Position numbers and translations under genes: made by a program. Below are positions 8,080 to 16,698 of a stretch of 64,000 bases of DNA, in pieces. The stretch is from Paenibacillus sp. H1-7 (GTDB lineage Bacteria; Bacillota; Bacilli; Paenibacillales; NBRC-103111). Below the pieces are notes generated by a model. The model was not told the origin of the DNA. It did no database searches and was given only the letters and a program-made list of their open reading frames with translations. The first letter of the stretch is position 1, and each line of letters starts with the position of its first letter. The stretch covers positions 3,039,501-3,103,500 of the forward strand of contig NZ_CP031168.1 of the NCBI RefSeq assembly GCF_022354825.1, given 5' to 3'.

Positions 8080-9399
8080 ATGAAGAAAGCGTTGCCAATA
8101 TTGCTCTCGCTGTCCGTCGTTTTAACTGCCGCAGGCTGTGGAGGGAATGCAGCTTCCGGAGGAGATACATCCAAGCAAGCGGATTCCGCCGCTTCCGGCA
8201 GCAAGGACCCGGTAACACTGCGCATTGCGTGGTGGGGCGGTCAGGCAAGACATGACTATACTTTGAAAGTAATCGAGCTGTACCAAAAGAAAAATCCGAA
8301 CGTGAAAATTGAAGCCGAATACGCTTCGTTCGATGACTACTGGAAGAAGCTGGCTCCTCAGGCTGCAGCGAACGGCTTGCCGGATATTATTCAAATGGAT
8401 ATGTCCTACATCAGCCAGTTCGGCGGCAGAGGTCAGCTGGAGGATCTTCGCCCTTACACGACCAACGGGAAGCTGGATACTTCGGCTGTGAACGCGAATA
8501 CTCTGAAGAGCGGGGAATACGACGGCAAGCTGTATCAAATTCCGCTCGGGGTCAATGCTCTCGGCGCTACGGTAGACCCGGATATCGTTACCAAAGCAGG
8601 GGCGACTATGCCGGCTAAAACCTGGACATGGGACGACATGGAAGCACTGGCCGGGAAGCTGAAATCGAACGGCAAATTGCTTGCAGACTACCTGCGCTAC
8701 GATGTGTACTTCCCTTATTATTTGCGCACGATCGACCAAAAAATGTACAGCGCAGACGGTACTAGCCTTGGCTACACCGATGATAAAGCATTTATCGAAT
8801 ACTACAAGCGTTATCAGAAATGGTACGACGCAGGCTATCTGCTGAGCTTGGATAAGCTGGCTCAGAAGAAGTTTACGCCGGAAGACGACGAAATGGTATT
8901 GGGCAACGCGGTGGGCAGCTTCGCATGGTCTAACCAATACGTAGCTTGGTCTGCAGCGGCGAAACGTCCGACGGAATTGATTCCGATTCCTGGCCCGAAC
9001 GCCAACAAAGGCTTGTTCCTGAAGCCAAGCATGGGCTTCTCCGTAGCGAAAAGCTCGAAGCAGAAGGAAGAAGCGGTTAAATTCATTAACTTCTTCGTTA
9101 ACGATATCGAAGCGAACCAAATTATTAAAGGCGAGCGCGGAGTACCTATCTCTTCCAAGGTACAGGATGCTCTGAAGCCGTCGCTGTCTCCTGCCGAAGT
9201 GAAAGTATTCGACTATGTGGCATGGGCAGAGAAGAACAGCAGCCCGATGGATCCTCCGAACCCAGTCGGTTCCATTGAAGTAGAGAAGCTGTTGAAGGAT
9301 TTGAGCGAGCAAATTTTGTACAAGAAAATTTCCGTAGAAGACGCGGCTGCGAAATTCCGTAAGGACGCGAACGCGATCTTGGCGAAAAACAAAAAGTAA
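8080..9399 (+). CDS. yesO: Carbohydrate ABC importer, solute-binding lipoprotein (YesO-like)
   Basis: Family 1 extracellular sugar-binding protein, 439 residues, anchored outside the membrane as a lipoprotein. The signal peptide ends in a lipobox (LTAAGC, Cys about residue 20), followed by a low-complexity Ser/Gly/Asp linker. The mature part starts with VTLRIAWWGGQARHDYTLKVIELYQKK, typical of oligosaccharide-binding family members, and contains the GVNALGATVDPDIVTKAG hinge region and the PSMGFSVAKSSKQKEEAVKFINFF segment common to the family. The ATG follows GGGGAGG with good spacing. Downstream lies a terminator and then two permease genes with their own copy of the regulatory box. By synteny the substrate is probably a rhamnogalacturonan-derived oligosaccharide. 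No ATPase gene is present, so a shared MsmX-type ATPase elsewhere is expected. Confidence 0.87.
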   Translation: MKKALPILLSLSVVLTAAGCGGNAASGGDTSKQADSAASGSKDPVTLRIAWWGGQARHDYTLKVIELYQKKNPNVKIEAEYASFDDYWKKLAPQAAANGLPDIIQMDMSYISQFGGRGQLEDLRPYTTNGKLDTSAVNANTLKSGEYDGKLYQIPLGVNALGATVDPDIVTKAGATMPAKTWTWDDMEALAGKLKSNGKLLADYLRYDVYFPYYLRTIDQKMYSADGTSLGYTDDKAFIEYYKRYQKWYDAGYLLSLDKLAQKKFTPEDDEMVLGNAVGSFAWSNQYVAWSAAAKRPTELIPIPGPNANKGLFLKPSMGFSVAKSSKQKEEAVKFINFFVNDIEANQIIKGERGVPISSKVQDALKPSLSPAEVKVFDYVAWAEKNSSPMDPPNPVGSIEVEKLLKDLSEQILYKKISVEDAAAKFRKDANAILAKNKK

Positions 9400-9416
9400 T
9401 TTATTGTTTAGATCGT

Positions 9417-9469
9417 ACAGAACGGACCTGGACAGCTCCATTGATGGAGCCGTTCGGGTCTGTTTTTTT
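9417..9469 (+). terminator. Intrinsic terminator after binding-protein gene
   Basis: GCTCCA (9435-9440) pairs with TGGAGC (9445-9450) around a TTGA loop, with outer pairing ACAGA/TCTGT, and is followed by seven T. Placed between the binding-protein and permease genes, it would raise the binding protein relative to the permeases. Confidence 0.8.
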
Positions 9470-9505
9470 GTGGACCTATATACGATTTTGGCTTGAATCG
9501 AGGTC

Positions 9506-9566
9506 TGTTTTTTAAACAAAATGAACGGTTTTTTGAATTCTTAATCCGCACCGGAGTCTTTATAAT
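9506..9566 (+). promoter_or_regulatory. Candidate YesN box and promoter of the permease genes (copy 2)
   Basis: Box at 9506-9541 with half-sites GTTTTTTAAA and GTTTTTTGAA again 21 bp apart, then 19 bases, then TATAAT at 9561-9566. Only the three bases between the half-sites (AAT here, GGA in copy 1) differ within the 36 bp, while flanking sequence is unrelated. That pattern argues for selection on the box. Confidence 0.7.
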
Positions 9567-9631
9567 GAAGGATATAGAAGCAACAGGCCATGCTCACTAC
9601 AGCAAATTTACTAGCATAGGGGTTGAATTCC

Positions 9632-10531
9632 ATGAAGCTGCGGGACAACGACAATGTGGTCGGATACGTGTTTACCGCTCCGTTTATCATCGGTTTTCTC
9701 ATTTTCACTTTGTATCCAATCCTGTCATCCTTGTATTACTCTTTTACGGAGTATAACTTGATGGAGGCGCCTAGATGGATAGGCTTCGACAATTATCAAC
9801 GGATATTTACGGAAGACGATAAAATATGGAAATCGTTTCAAGTTACGTTCACCTACGTATTCGCGAGCGTACCTCTTCGGCTCGGCTTCGCCTTAATCGT
9901 TGCGATGCTGCTGAATAAGGCTGCCCGCGGGATCGGCGTGTACCGTTCCGCTTATTATCTGCCTTCCCTGATTGGGGGCAGCGTGGCAGTCTCCATCATG
10001 TGGACGCAAATTTTCGGCGATAAAGGGCTCCTGAACTCGTTCCTCGGCGTCATCGGAATTCATACGGAGACCTCGTGGATCGGTAGTCCCGGTACCGCGT
10101 TGTGGACGCTGATCGCCTTGTCGGTATGGCAGTTCGGATCCTCGATGCTTATTTTCCTGGCGGGGCTGAAAAATATTCCCGCATCGCTCTACGAAGCGGC
10201 TAGCGTGGACGGTGCGAACGGATTTTACAAGTTCTTCAAAATCACCTTGCCGCTGCTCAGCCCGATCATCCTGTTCAACCTGATCATGCAAACGATCTCA
10301 GCATTCATGACCTTTACCCCGGCCTACATCATTTCCCGCGGGGAAGGCGGACCGCTTGACAACACGCTGTTGTATTCCTTGTATTTGTACCGGAGAGCTT
10401 TCGTATTCTTCGAAATGGGTTATGCGTCCGCGATGGCATGGATCATGCTGATCATTATCGGTGTCATTACGCTCGCCATCTTCAAATCGGCGAACTTCTG
10501 GGTACATTACGAGTCGAAAGGAGAGAAATAA
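9632..10531 (+). CDS. yesP: Carbohydrate ABC importer permease (YesP-like)
   Basis: MalF-type inner-membrane permease of 299 residues with six predicted membrane helices (first at about 14-34, [19 protein letters not shown]). The EAA loop that docks the ATPase reads [25 protein letters not shown]. The ATG at 9632 was chosen because AGGGG lies 9 bases upstream; an in-frame TTG at 9623 sits against it. The stop codon is one base before the next permease ATG, so the two are cotranscribed. It should form a heterodimeric channel with the next gene's product for the sugar captured by the YesO-like lipoprotein. Confidence 0.88.
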   Translation: MKLRDNDNVVGYVFTAPFIIGFLIFTLYPILSSLYYSFTEYNLMEAPRWIGFDNYQRIFTEDDKIWKSFQVTFTYVFASVPLRLGFALIVAMLLNKAARGIGVYRSAYYLPSLIGGSVAVSIMWTQIFGDKGLLNSFLGVIGIHTETSWIGSPGTALWTLIALSVWQFGSSMLIFLAGLKNIPASLYEAASVDGANGFYKFFKITLPLLSPIILFNLIMQTISAFMTFTPAYIISRGEGGPLDNTLLYSLYLYRRAFVFFEMGYASAMAWIMLIIIGVITLAIFKSANFWVHYESKGEK

Positions 10532-10532
10532 C

Positions 10533-11378
10533 ATGCCGTCCACAGCTCGACGCTTTCAACCTTTTCTATATCATCTCGTTGTCGGCTTGCTGGCGCTCTT
10601 GATGATTTATCCGATCCTTTGGCTGGCGGTCAGCTCCTTGAAGCCTAACGATGAAATTTTTTCCCAAGCCTACAGCCTCATCCCGAGCCGGTTGGAGTTC
10701 ATTAACTACGTGACCGGGTGGAAAGGGTTCGCGGGCAATACGTTCGGCACCTTTTTCAAAAACTCGTTCATTATCGTTATTTTCTCTACCATCGGCGCCG
10801 TAGTTTCTTCCGCGCTCGTCGCCTACGGCCTGGCCCGGATTCCGTTCAAAGGAAAAGGCTTCTGGTTCAGCTGTGTCATGATGACGATGATGCTGCCGCA
10901 CGACGTTACGGTGATCCCGCAGTACGTGATGTTCGCGAAGCTGGAATGGCTGTCTTCGTTCAAGCCGATTATCGTCCCGAGCTTTTTCGGAGTTCCTTTC
11001 TTCATCTTTCTCATTATGCAGTTCATCCGCACGATACCGCCGGAAATGGATGAAGCGGCCAAAATGGACGGATGTAACAAATACTCGATCTTTTTCCGGA
11101 TTATCGTTCCGATGATCGTTCCTTCGCTTGTTACGGCTACGATCTTCCAATTTTACTGGAAATGGGACGACTTCATTAATCCGCTGCTGTACTTGAATAA
11201 ACCTTCGCTCTATCCGGTATCGCTTGCGCTCAAGCTGTTCCTCGACGGAGATTCGATCAATAACTGGGGCGGGATGTTCGCCATGTCGACGCTGTCGCTC
11301 TTGCCGATCGTTATCGTATTCTTTATTTTCCAAAAGTTTATCGTCGAAGGCATCAGCACCAGCGGCTTAAAAGGATAA
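10533..11378 (+). CDS. yesQ: Carbohydrate ABC importer permease (YesQ-like)
   Basis: MalG-type permease of 281 residues, the partner of the preceding gene. It has six predicted membrane helices and the EAA loop [27 protein letters not shown]. The C-terminus ends in [16 protein letters not shown], a close match to the MalG-family end (QRYFVxGLxxGAVKG). The start is the ATG at 10533, preceded by AAGGAGAG; a longer reading from 10461 would overlap the upstream permease by 71 bases and has no ribosome site. Confidence 0.88.
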   Translation: MPSTARRFQPFLYHLVVGLLALLMIYPILWLAVSSLKPNDEIFSQAYSLIPSRLEFINYVTGWKGFAGNTFGTFFKNSFIIVIFSTIGAVVSSALVAYGLARIPFKGKGFWFSCVMMTMMLPHDVTVIPQYVMFAKLEWLSSFKPIIVPSFFGVPFFIFLIMQFIRTIPPEMDEAAKMDGCNKYSIFFRIIVPMIVPSLVTATIFQFYWKWDDFINPLLYLNKPSLYPVSLALKLFLDGDSINNWGGMFAMSTLSLLPIVIVFFIFQKFIVEGISTSGLKG

Positions 11379-11452
11379 CGGAAACGGCTGTTATAACTAT
11401 AAAATCAGGGGCCTGCACAACAGGCTCCATCATCTCGGGAGGGGTCATGGAC

Positions 11453-12478
11453 ATGCCGGCATTACTATATGATGAACAGGAAATTCGCAGCGCAATCGAC
11501 CGGGTCGTACACCGGACGTTTCAAATGGATTTTAACTGGGACTGGCCGGGCGGCGTAGCCTTCTACGGCGTAACGGAAGCTTACGAGGCGACGGGCAAGC
11601 AAGAATATTTGGACATGCTCAAAGCCTGGGTGGACGAGCAGCTGGAGGACGGCCTGCCGAAGCTGACGGTCAATGCGGTATCCATTGGGCATTCGCTGCT
11701 TACCTTGTACAAGGCAACAGGGGAAGAGAAGTATATCGACTTCGCGGTGCAAATGGCCGATTTCCTTATGAACGACGCGGAACGGTTCGCGGACGGTATT
11801 TTCCAGCATACGGTCAACTCGGAGGATTACAACTTCCCTGAGCAGGCTTGGGTCGACACGATGTTCATGGCCGGTTACTTCCTCGTCCGGATCGGCACGC
11901 TGCTGAACCGCACCGATTATTTGGAGGACGGTATCAAGCAGTACCACGGTCATGAGGAGTTTTTGCAGGATCCGGTAACGAATTTGTACTACCATGGCTG
12001 GGACAACCTGGCTCAGAACCATATGTCAGGCATATATTGGGCGCGCGGCAATTCTTGGGCAGCGATTACGATGGCAAGAGCCTTGAAATTGATCCACGTC
12101 ACCCATCCGTCGTTCATGATTATCGAAGGCTCGCTTCGCGATCAGCTGGCCGCGCTGGTGAGGCTGCAGGCGGATTCCGGGCTGTGGCATACCGTGCTGA
12201 ACGATCCGGACTCTTACACGGAAACCTCCGGATCGGCGGGCATTGCGGCGGCGTTTATCGGGAGCGGCAAAATGTACAATAAATACGTGAACAAATCGAT
12301 TCAAGGCATCCTAGGCCGCATAGATGAGGACGGCTCGGTAAGAGGCGTATCGGCGGGCACGGCCGTCATGAGGGATGCGGAAGGCTACAAGGGCGTTCCT
12401 TACAAAAGAGTGCAGGGCTGGGGACAAGGACTGGCGTTAACCTTCCTGTCTTCGCTGCTGACACGCAAGGAATGGTAA
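11453..12478 (+). CDS. yesR: GH105 unsaturated rhamnogalacturonyl hydrolase (YesR-like)
   Basis: Cytoplasmic glycoside hydrolase family 105 enzyme (341 residues) that removes the unsaturated galacturonyl unit from rhamnogalacturonan lyase products once imported. Visible family signatures are the (alpha/alpha)6-barrel repeats, AWVDTMFMAGYFLV with the catalytic Asp (about residue 139), YHGWDN, and HMSGIYWARGNSWAA, followed by GSAGIAAAFI in the last third. No signal peptide, consistent with an intracellular role. The start at 11453 has GGAGGGG 8 bases upstream, whereas the ATG at 11447 is only 2 bases from it. A GC-rich stem (11409-11427) lies between it and the last permease gene. Its position after an importer and the YesMN pair supports the pathway assignment. 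Confidence 0.88.
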   Translation: MPALLYDEQEIRSAIDRVVHRTFQMDFNWDWPGGVAFYGVTEAYEATGKQEYLDMLKAWVDEQLEDGLPKLTVNAVSIGHSLLTLYKATGEEKYIDFAVQMADFLMNDAERFADGIFQHTVNSEDYNFPEQAWVDTMFMAGYFLVRIGTLLNRTDYLEDGIKQYHGHEEFLQDPVTNLYYHGWDNLAQNHMSGIYWARGNSWAAITMARALKLIHVTHPSFMIIEGSLRDQLAALVRLQADSGLWHTVLNDPDSYTETSGSAGIAAAFIGSGKMYNKYVNKSIQGILGRIDEDGSVRGVSAGTAVMRDAEGYKGVPYKRVQGWGQGLALTFLSSLLTRKEW

Positions 12479-12485
12479 GAGAGGA

Positions 12486-12518
12486 AACACCGGCTGGATA
12501 GGCAACCGGTGTTTTTTC
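12486..12518 (+). terminator. Intrinsic terminator after yesR-like gene
   Basis: AACACCGG (12486-12493) pairs with CCGGTGTT (12506-12513), followed by a T-run. It ends the yes module. Confidence 0.85.
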
Positions 12519-12858
12519 GATTACCCCTTCGAGGAACTTGAATTCCCCAGTATACTCCCGGTGGGATATCTCCCTCCAGCCGCTGTTGAAACCCGTGAAT
12601 TGGATTGGAATTATTGGTATTTTCACGGATTTCAAAGGCGGACGCTAACGCTCCTCCGAGAGATATTCCCACCGTATGTAAATGGTGAATTTGTCGACCA
12701 ATAAGGGCTCTCCGAAAGCACAACCGGCTGCAAAAACAGCCGGTATTTGCGCTGGAAAATAAAGAGGGACATGCCGAAAGGACATAAATCAGCGTTTGTC
12801 CCATAGCCATCTTTCCCGAGTAACGTAAACTATACAAAAACCATAGGGAGGTAGATCT
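12519..12858. other. Intergenic region with repeat element and hairpin
   Basis: No gene seen. It holds the dispersed palindromic repeat at 12559-12674 and a strong short hairpin at 12723-12744 (ACCGGCTG against CAGCCGGT) that lacks a T-run. The monooxygenase gene's ribosome site AGGGAGGT is at the right end. No clear sigma-A promoter was identified. Confidence 0.5.
12559..12674 (+). repeat. Dispersed palindromic repeat, family 1, copy 1
   Basis: A 116-bp imperfect palindrome. Outer arms CGGTGGGATATCTC (12559-12572) and GAGATATTCCCACCG (12660-12674) pair almost completely. Inner arms contain CCGCTGTTGAAAC-CCGTG and CACGGATTTCAAAGGCGG. The inverted copy at 49284-49410 shares the inner core (CCGCTGTTGAA, CCGTG, TTCAAAGGCGGACGCT) but has different outer arms that are still self-complementary. 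Confidence 0.75.
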
Positions 12859-14304
12859 ATGCCGATCAAAAACGGAGAGCAGTATATCGATCGCCTCAAA
12901 CGTTCCAACGCAAGCGTCTGGATTCACGGGGAAAAAGTAAACGTACCTATTCCGAGCCACCCCGCATTTGCAGGTCTGATCTCTACCCAGGCGGAACTGT
13001 ACGATATGCAGAGCCGGGAAGAGCTGCGGTCCGTCATGACCTACGAATCGCCAACGACCGGAGAGCCGGTAGGGCTATCTTTCCTGCAGCCGGCAAACCG
13101 CTCGGACCTGGAGAGACGGAGGAGCATGATGAAGGTGTGGGCGGAAGCGCACCATGGTTTTTTGGGCCGCGCCCCGGATTATATGAACACGGGGATGATG
13201 GCGTTCGGTTCGGCTGCCGGCTTGTTGAATGAACTGCATCCGACCTATGCCGAGAACATGAAAGCGTACTACGAATACTGCCGTGAGAACGACATTACGC
13301 TGTCTCATGCGTTTATTGTTCCTCATACGGCAAGATTGAGCACGCTCATGAAGACGTTGGAAGAGCCCGACGCGCCGCGCGTTATAGAGAAGACCAAGGA
13401 CGGCCTTGTTGTGAGCGGTGCGTTTTTGCTGGCGACGCAAGGGGTTACGGCAGAGGAAATCCTTATTTTCCCTCCGCCGCTGCCATCGATTTACGAGGAG
13501 AATCCTCACGCCTTCGCCATCGCGATTCCTCACGATCTGCCGGGAGTGAAGTTTATATGCAGGGAAAGCTTCGTCTCGGGAGCGTCGGCATTTGATTTTC
13601 CTTTGAGCTCCCGGTATGAGGAAATGGATACGCTGGTCGTTCTGGATCATGTCCTCGTTCCGCATGAGCGGGTATTACTGTACGGCGACGAGCATATGGC
13701 GGTCCGTTTCATCGAGGAGAGTCATTTTCACATGCATGCCGGTCATCAGGTGCTTTGCCGCAATATCGCCAAGACCGAATTTTTGCTCGGAACGGTCGAA
13801 TCCATCATTCAATCGCTCGGATTGCGTACGTATACGCAGGTAATAGAAAAAGCGGCGGAGGTCATCGCAACGCTGGAAACGCTCAAGGCTCTGCTCACCG
13901 CTTCCGAAGCCAATGCGCAATTGGACCGGTGGGGAACGATGCTGCCGGATGCGAAGCCGCTGTCTGCGGCCAGCTATTTGTTTCCAAAGCTGTATCCCCG
14001 CATGCTGGAGATCGTTCAGCTGCTTGGTGCAAGCGGTCTCGTCATGATACCCGGCGAAGACGACTTCCGGTCGGATGTGGCGGACGAGATCGGCCGATAT
14101 TTACGAGGCATCGACATCAGCGCCAAAGATAGAGTAGGCCTGTTCCGGCTCGCATGGGAAATGAGCTCGAGCTCCTTTGCCGGCCGGCAAAGCTTGTATG
14201 AGCGGTTCTTTTTCGGGGATGCCGTCAAAGTCTCGACCCGTCTATATCACGGCTATTCCGAGAAGGATACATTTGCCGAAACGGTGAAGCGGTTTCTAAC
14301 GTAG
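12859..14304 (+). CDS. HpaB-family flavin-dependent monooxygenase (4-hydroxyphenylacetate 3-hydroxylase type)
   Basis: Oxygenase component of a two-component flavin monooxygenase, 481 residues, the normal HpaB/PvcC length. The N-terminal domain begins YIDRLKRSNASVWIHGEKV and the acyl-CoA-dehydrogenase-like core includes APDYMNTGMMAFG, DITLSHAFIVPHTAR (flavin region), and VLDHVLVPHERVLLYGD. The C-terminal helical part has RYLRGIDISAKDRVGLFRLAWEMSSSSFAGRQSLYERFFFGD, a hallmark stretch of the family. These enzymes use reduced FAD from a separate reductase; no HpaC-like gene is in the window. The exact phenolic substrate cannot be told from sequence. The start has AGGGAGGT 8 bases upstream. Monocistronic here. 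Confidence 0.85.
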   Translation: MPIKNGEQYIDRLKRSNASVWIHGEKVNVPIPSHPAFAGLISTQAELYDMQSREELRSVMTYESPTTGEPVGLSFLQPANRSDLERRRSMMKVWAEAHHGFLGRAPDYMNTGMMAFGSAAGLLNELHPTYAENMKAYYEYCRENDITLSHAFIVPHTARLSTLMKTLEEPDAPRVIEKTKDGLVVSGAFLLATQGVTAEEILIFPPPLPSIYEENPHAFAIAIPHDLPGVKFICRESFVSGASAFDFPLSSRYEEMDTLVVLDHVLVPHERVLLYGDEHMAVRFIEESHFHMHAGHQVLCRNIAKTEFLLGTVESIIQSLGLRTYTQVIEKAAEVIATLETLKALLTASEANAQLDRWGTMLPDAKPLSAASYLFPKLYPRMLEIVQLLGASGLVMIPGEDDFRSDVADEIGRYLRGIDISAKDRVGLFRLAWEMSSSSFAGRQSLYERFFFGDAVKVSTRLYHGYSEKDTFAETVKRFLT

Positions 14305-14333
14305 CAAGCGCAGACTCGCCGCAAACGCCAAAA

Positions 14334-14367
14334 GGACTGTCTCCGACATCGCTGTCTGGGGCAGTCC
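14334..14367. terminator. GC-rich hairpin, possible bidirectional terminator
   Basis: GGACTGTCTCCGACA (14334-14348) pairs with TGTCTGGGGCAGTCC (14353-14367) between convergent genes. T-runs are poor on both sides (TTTT on the minus strand), so termination is likely but not certain. Confidence 0.5.
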
Positions 14368-14393
14368 AAGGCAGTAAGCGGGATATAGTTCTT

Positions 14394-14708
14394 TTATCGC
14401 AGCTTGCGGCGGGGATATACGTTCTCATGCTTGAAATAGCTTAATAATAGCAAAATGGCGGTAATGATATGAAGGATCATGCCTACAAAAGGAATCCATC
14501 CGATTGCTGACGTGACGATGCCGGCAATGCTTCCGTGGCGGTCCTTGTTCTCCCGCAAAGCAAGGAGCAGCGTAATGATATGAAGGACGAACATAATAAA
14601 CAGAGGTGCGTAAGACAAGCTCAGAATGATGATACCGCCTAAAAAAGGAATCCCCAGTATGCCTTCCAAAATGCCCGTTACAAGAAGAAGAGCTCTTGCA
14701 TTGCTCAT
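14394..14708 (-). CDS. Small membrane protein, unknown function
   Basis: A 104-residue protein with three to four hydrophobic helices (about 5-30, 33-50, 60-75, 78-92) separated by a short charged loop (ALRENKDRHGS) and ending in a basic tail (KHENVYPRRKLR). The glycine and proline positions (GIPFLGGI, GWIPFVGMI) look like an internal duplication of a two-helix unit, as in DUF4064-like small membrane proteins. It starts at ATG 14708 after a GGAGGCATTCGG stretch on its own strand. It lies between the monooxygenase (convergent) and the double hydrolase (divergent) genes. No function can be assigned. Confidence 0.6.
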   Translation of the reverse strand: MSNARALLLVTGILEGILGIPFLGGIIILSLSYAPLFIMFVLHIITLLLALRENKDRHGSIAGIVTSAIGWIPFVGMILHIITAILLLLSYFKHENVYPRRKLR

Positions 14709-14925
14709 CCGAATGCCTCCCTCCGAAAGTTCGCTACAGGTAGTATTTCTTCCAGCGTATGATGAAATCCTCCCCGCTTATGACAAAAAGTTACAACGAT
14801 TGCACCGGCTTTAGATTCGGACTGATTTCGAAGGAAAAGCTTCACTTCGCGAGGTATTTTTTGGTTATTGTTCACGTTAAACATGCTATAATACCAAAAG
14901 GAATCATAATGGGGAGGAACTGCAG

Positions 14926-16608
14926 ATGGGGACTATGTTTCAAAAAGACGCAGCGGTGCCGAGCCCGCTGACCGTTGCTTTTCTGGGGGACAGCATAACC
15001 GATAACGGGCGCTATATCGCATTTATGTATGCTTATTTCGTACAGCATATGCCGGATCGCGAGTTGAATTTCATCAATCTCGGGGTCAGCAGTGAAACCG
15101 CTTCCGGCCTCAGCGAGCCGGAGCATCCGTTTCCAAGGCCGTGCGTGCACGACCGGATCGAGAGAGCGCTAAGCGAAAGCAAGCCGGATTGGGTCGTCAT
15201 GTGCTACGGAATGAACGATGGGATCTACCATCCATTGTCAGAGGACCGGTTCGCGGCTTACCGCAACGGGATGATGAAGCTGATAGGGCTGGTGAAGCAG
15301 GCGGGTGCGAAAGCGATTGTCGTGACGCCTCCGCCGTACGATAAGCTGTGCAAAGCAGCAGCAGGGAACAACGAAGACCAAGCCGCCGAACCGGCAGCAG
15401 AAATTACTTACAGCTGGAAGCAGCCCTATACTGAGTATAACGATGTTCTTAAGCACTATGCCAACTGGTGCTTGTCTCTCGGAGATACCGTCGATGCGGT
15501 AGTCAATATCCATGATCCTTTATTCGCCGATATCCAGAAGGCTCGGGCGGAGAGTCCCGACTATCGTTCGGGAGACGGCATTCATCCGAACGCGCGAGGC
15601 CATTGGGTCATGGCCAAGGCGCTGCTGGGCCGCCTGTTCAATGTGACGCTGGAGCAGGTTCCCGATCATGCGAAGCTTCCTGACAGCGAGCTTCCCGAAT
15701 GGTTCGCGCTCGTGATGAAACGTCATCGCATGCTGAGCGCCGCCTGGAAGGAGCATGTAGGCCATACGAACGAGAACAAAGCCGAAGCGCTGCCGCTGGA
15801 CGAAGCTATGAGGCAGGCAGCCGAGCTGGACAAGCATATCCGGCGTTTGGCGCCGGAAACTGCAGGCGTTGCCAAGACGTCGCAATGGAAGGGGCACGAG
15901 CGGACCGACTTTTTCGTGAGCGGGAGGGAGTGCATCGTCATTGCTCCGGATAAAGCCGCGGCAGGCCGCCCTTGGGTGTGGCGGACGGAGTTTTTTGACG
16001 CGTTCTCCTATGCCGATATGGCTCTGCTGGAGCAGGGCTGGCACATTGCGTACTGCCGGCTCAGCCACATGTACGGCTGCCCGGGAGCCGTGGAGCTGAT
16101 GGACCGCTTCCAGGCTCAGGTGAAGGAGCGGTTCGGCCTGGCGCCGAAAGCGGCGTTGTTCGGCTTCAGCCGCGGAGGCTTGTACGCCGTGCAGTATGCG
16201 GCTGCGCATCCCGGGAGCGTGCTGGCGCTTTACCTGGACGCGCCGGTGCTCGATATCCGCAGCTGGCCGGCAGGCCTTGGAAGCGGCAGCGGGGCGCCGC
16301 AGCAGTGGGAGGAATGCCTGGCCGTGTACGGGCTGAACGAGCAGACGGCGGCGTCGTTCCGCGGTAATCCGTTGGATCATGCGGAGGCGCTCGTTCGTGC
16401 CGGCATCCCGATTCTGGTCGTGGCCGGGGACCAGGACGCGGCGGTGCCGTTCTCGGAGAACGGGGCACTGCTGGAAGAGCGCGTGAAGCAGCTGGGCGGT
16501 ACGATCCGTACGATCGTGAAGCCCGGCGTCGGGCACCACCCGCACAGTCTGGAAGAGCCGCAGCCAATAGTGGATTTCATGAAGGAAGCGGCAGCGGCAC
16601 GGCTGTAG
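14926..16608 (+). CDS. Fusion of SGNH/GDSL hydrolase and alpha/beta hydrolase
   Basis: Two esterase folds in one 560-residue protein. Residues about 10-235 are an SGNH hydrolase: block I is FLGDSITDNG with the nucleophile Ser, block III is CYGMNDG, and block V is SGDGIHPNARGHWVMAKALL with the Asp-x-x-His pair. Residues about 320-555 are an alpha/beta hydrolase: nucleophile elbow GFSRGGLYAVQ, acid in VVAGDQDAAVPFSENG, and His in GVGHHPHSL. Both catalytic sets look intact. There is no signal peptide, so a cytoplasmic role in deacylating imported sugars is plausible. The ATG follows GGGGAGGA. It is flanked by a small membrane gene and an ABC exporter with its own terminator, so context does not fix the substrate. 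Confidence 0.85.
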   Translation: MGTMFQKDAAVPSPLTVAFLGDSITDNGRYIAFMYAYFVQHMPDRELNFINLGVSSETASGLSEPEHPFPRPCVHDRIERALSESKPDWVVMCYGMNDGIYHPLSEDRFAAYRNGMMKLIGLVKQAGAKAIVVTPPPYDKLCKAAAGNNEDQAAEPAAEITYSWKQPYTEYNDVLKHYANWCLSLGDTVDAVVNIHDPLFADIQKARAESPDYRSGDGIHPNARGHWVMAKALLGRLFNVTLEQVPDHAKLPDSELPEWFALVMKRHRMLSAAWKEHVGHTNENKAEALPLDEAMRQAAELDKHIRRLAPETAGVAKTSQWKGHERTDFFVSGRECIVIAPDKAAAGRPWVWRTEFFDAFSYADMALLEQGWHIAYCRLSHMYGCPGAVELMDRFQAQVKERFGLAPKAALFGFSRGGLYAVQYAAAHPGSVLALYLDAPVLDIRSWPAGLGSGSGAPQQWEECLAVYGLNEQTAASFRGNPLDHAEALVRAGIPILVVAGDQDAAVPFSENGALLEERVKQLGGTIRTIVKPGVGHHPHSLEEPQPIVDFMKEAAAARL

Positions 16609-16618
16609 CCACAATAAC

Positions 16619-16668
16619 GAAACGCCCCGACACAGGCTGGGAGCCTGGATAGGGGCGTTGTTCTTTTC
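16619..16668. terminator. Bidirectional intrinsic terminator
   Basis: AACGCCCC (16621-16628) pairs with GGGGCGTT (16652-16659), with an inner stem CAGGCT/AGCCTG. It lies between the convergent double-hydrolase and ABC exporter genes. Confidence 0.8.
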
Positions 16669-16698
16669 ACGGGATTTATCCGCAAGCGAAGCTGTTTA

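Noticed and set aside
8122..9519. Open frame of 465 codons on the minus strand
   Set aside because: It is antisense to the yesO-like gene and crosses its terminator; no family features.
15520..16614. Open frame of 364 codons on the minus strand
   Set aside because: It is antisense to the double hydrolase gene and has no ribosome site or domain.
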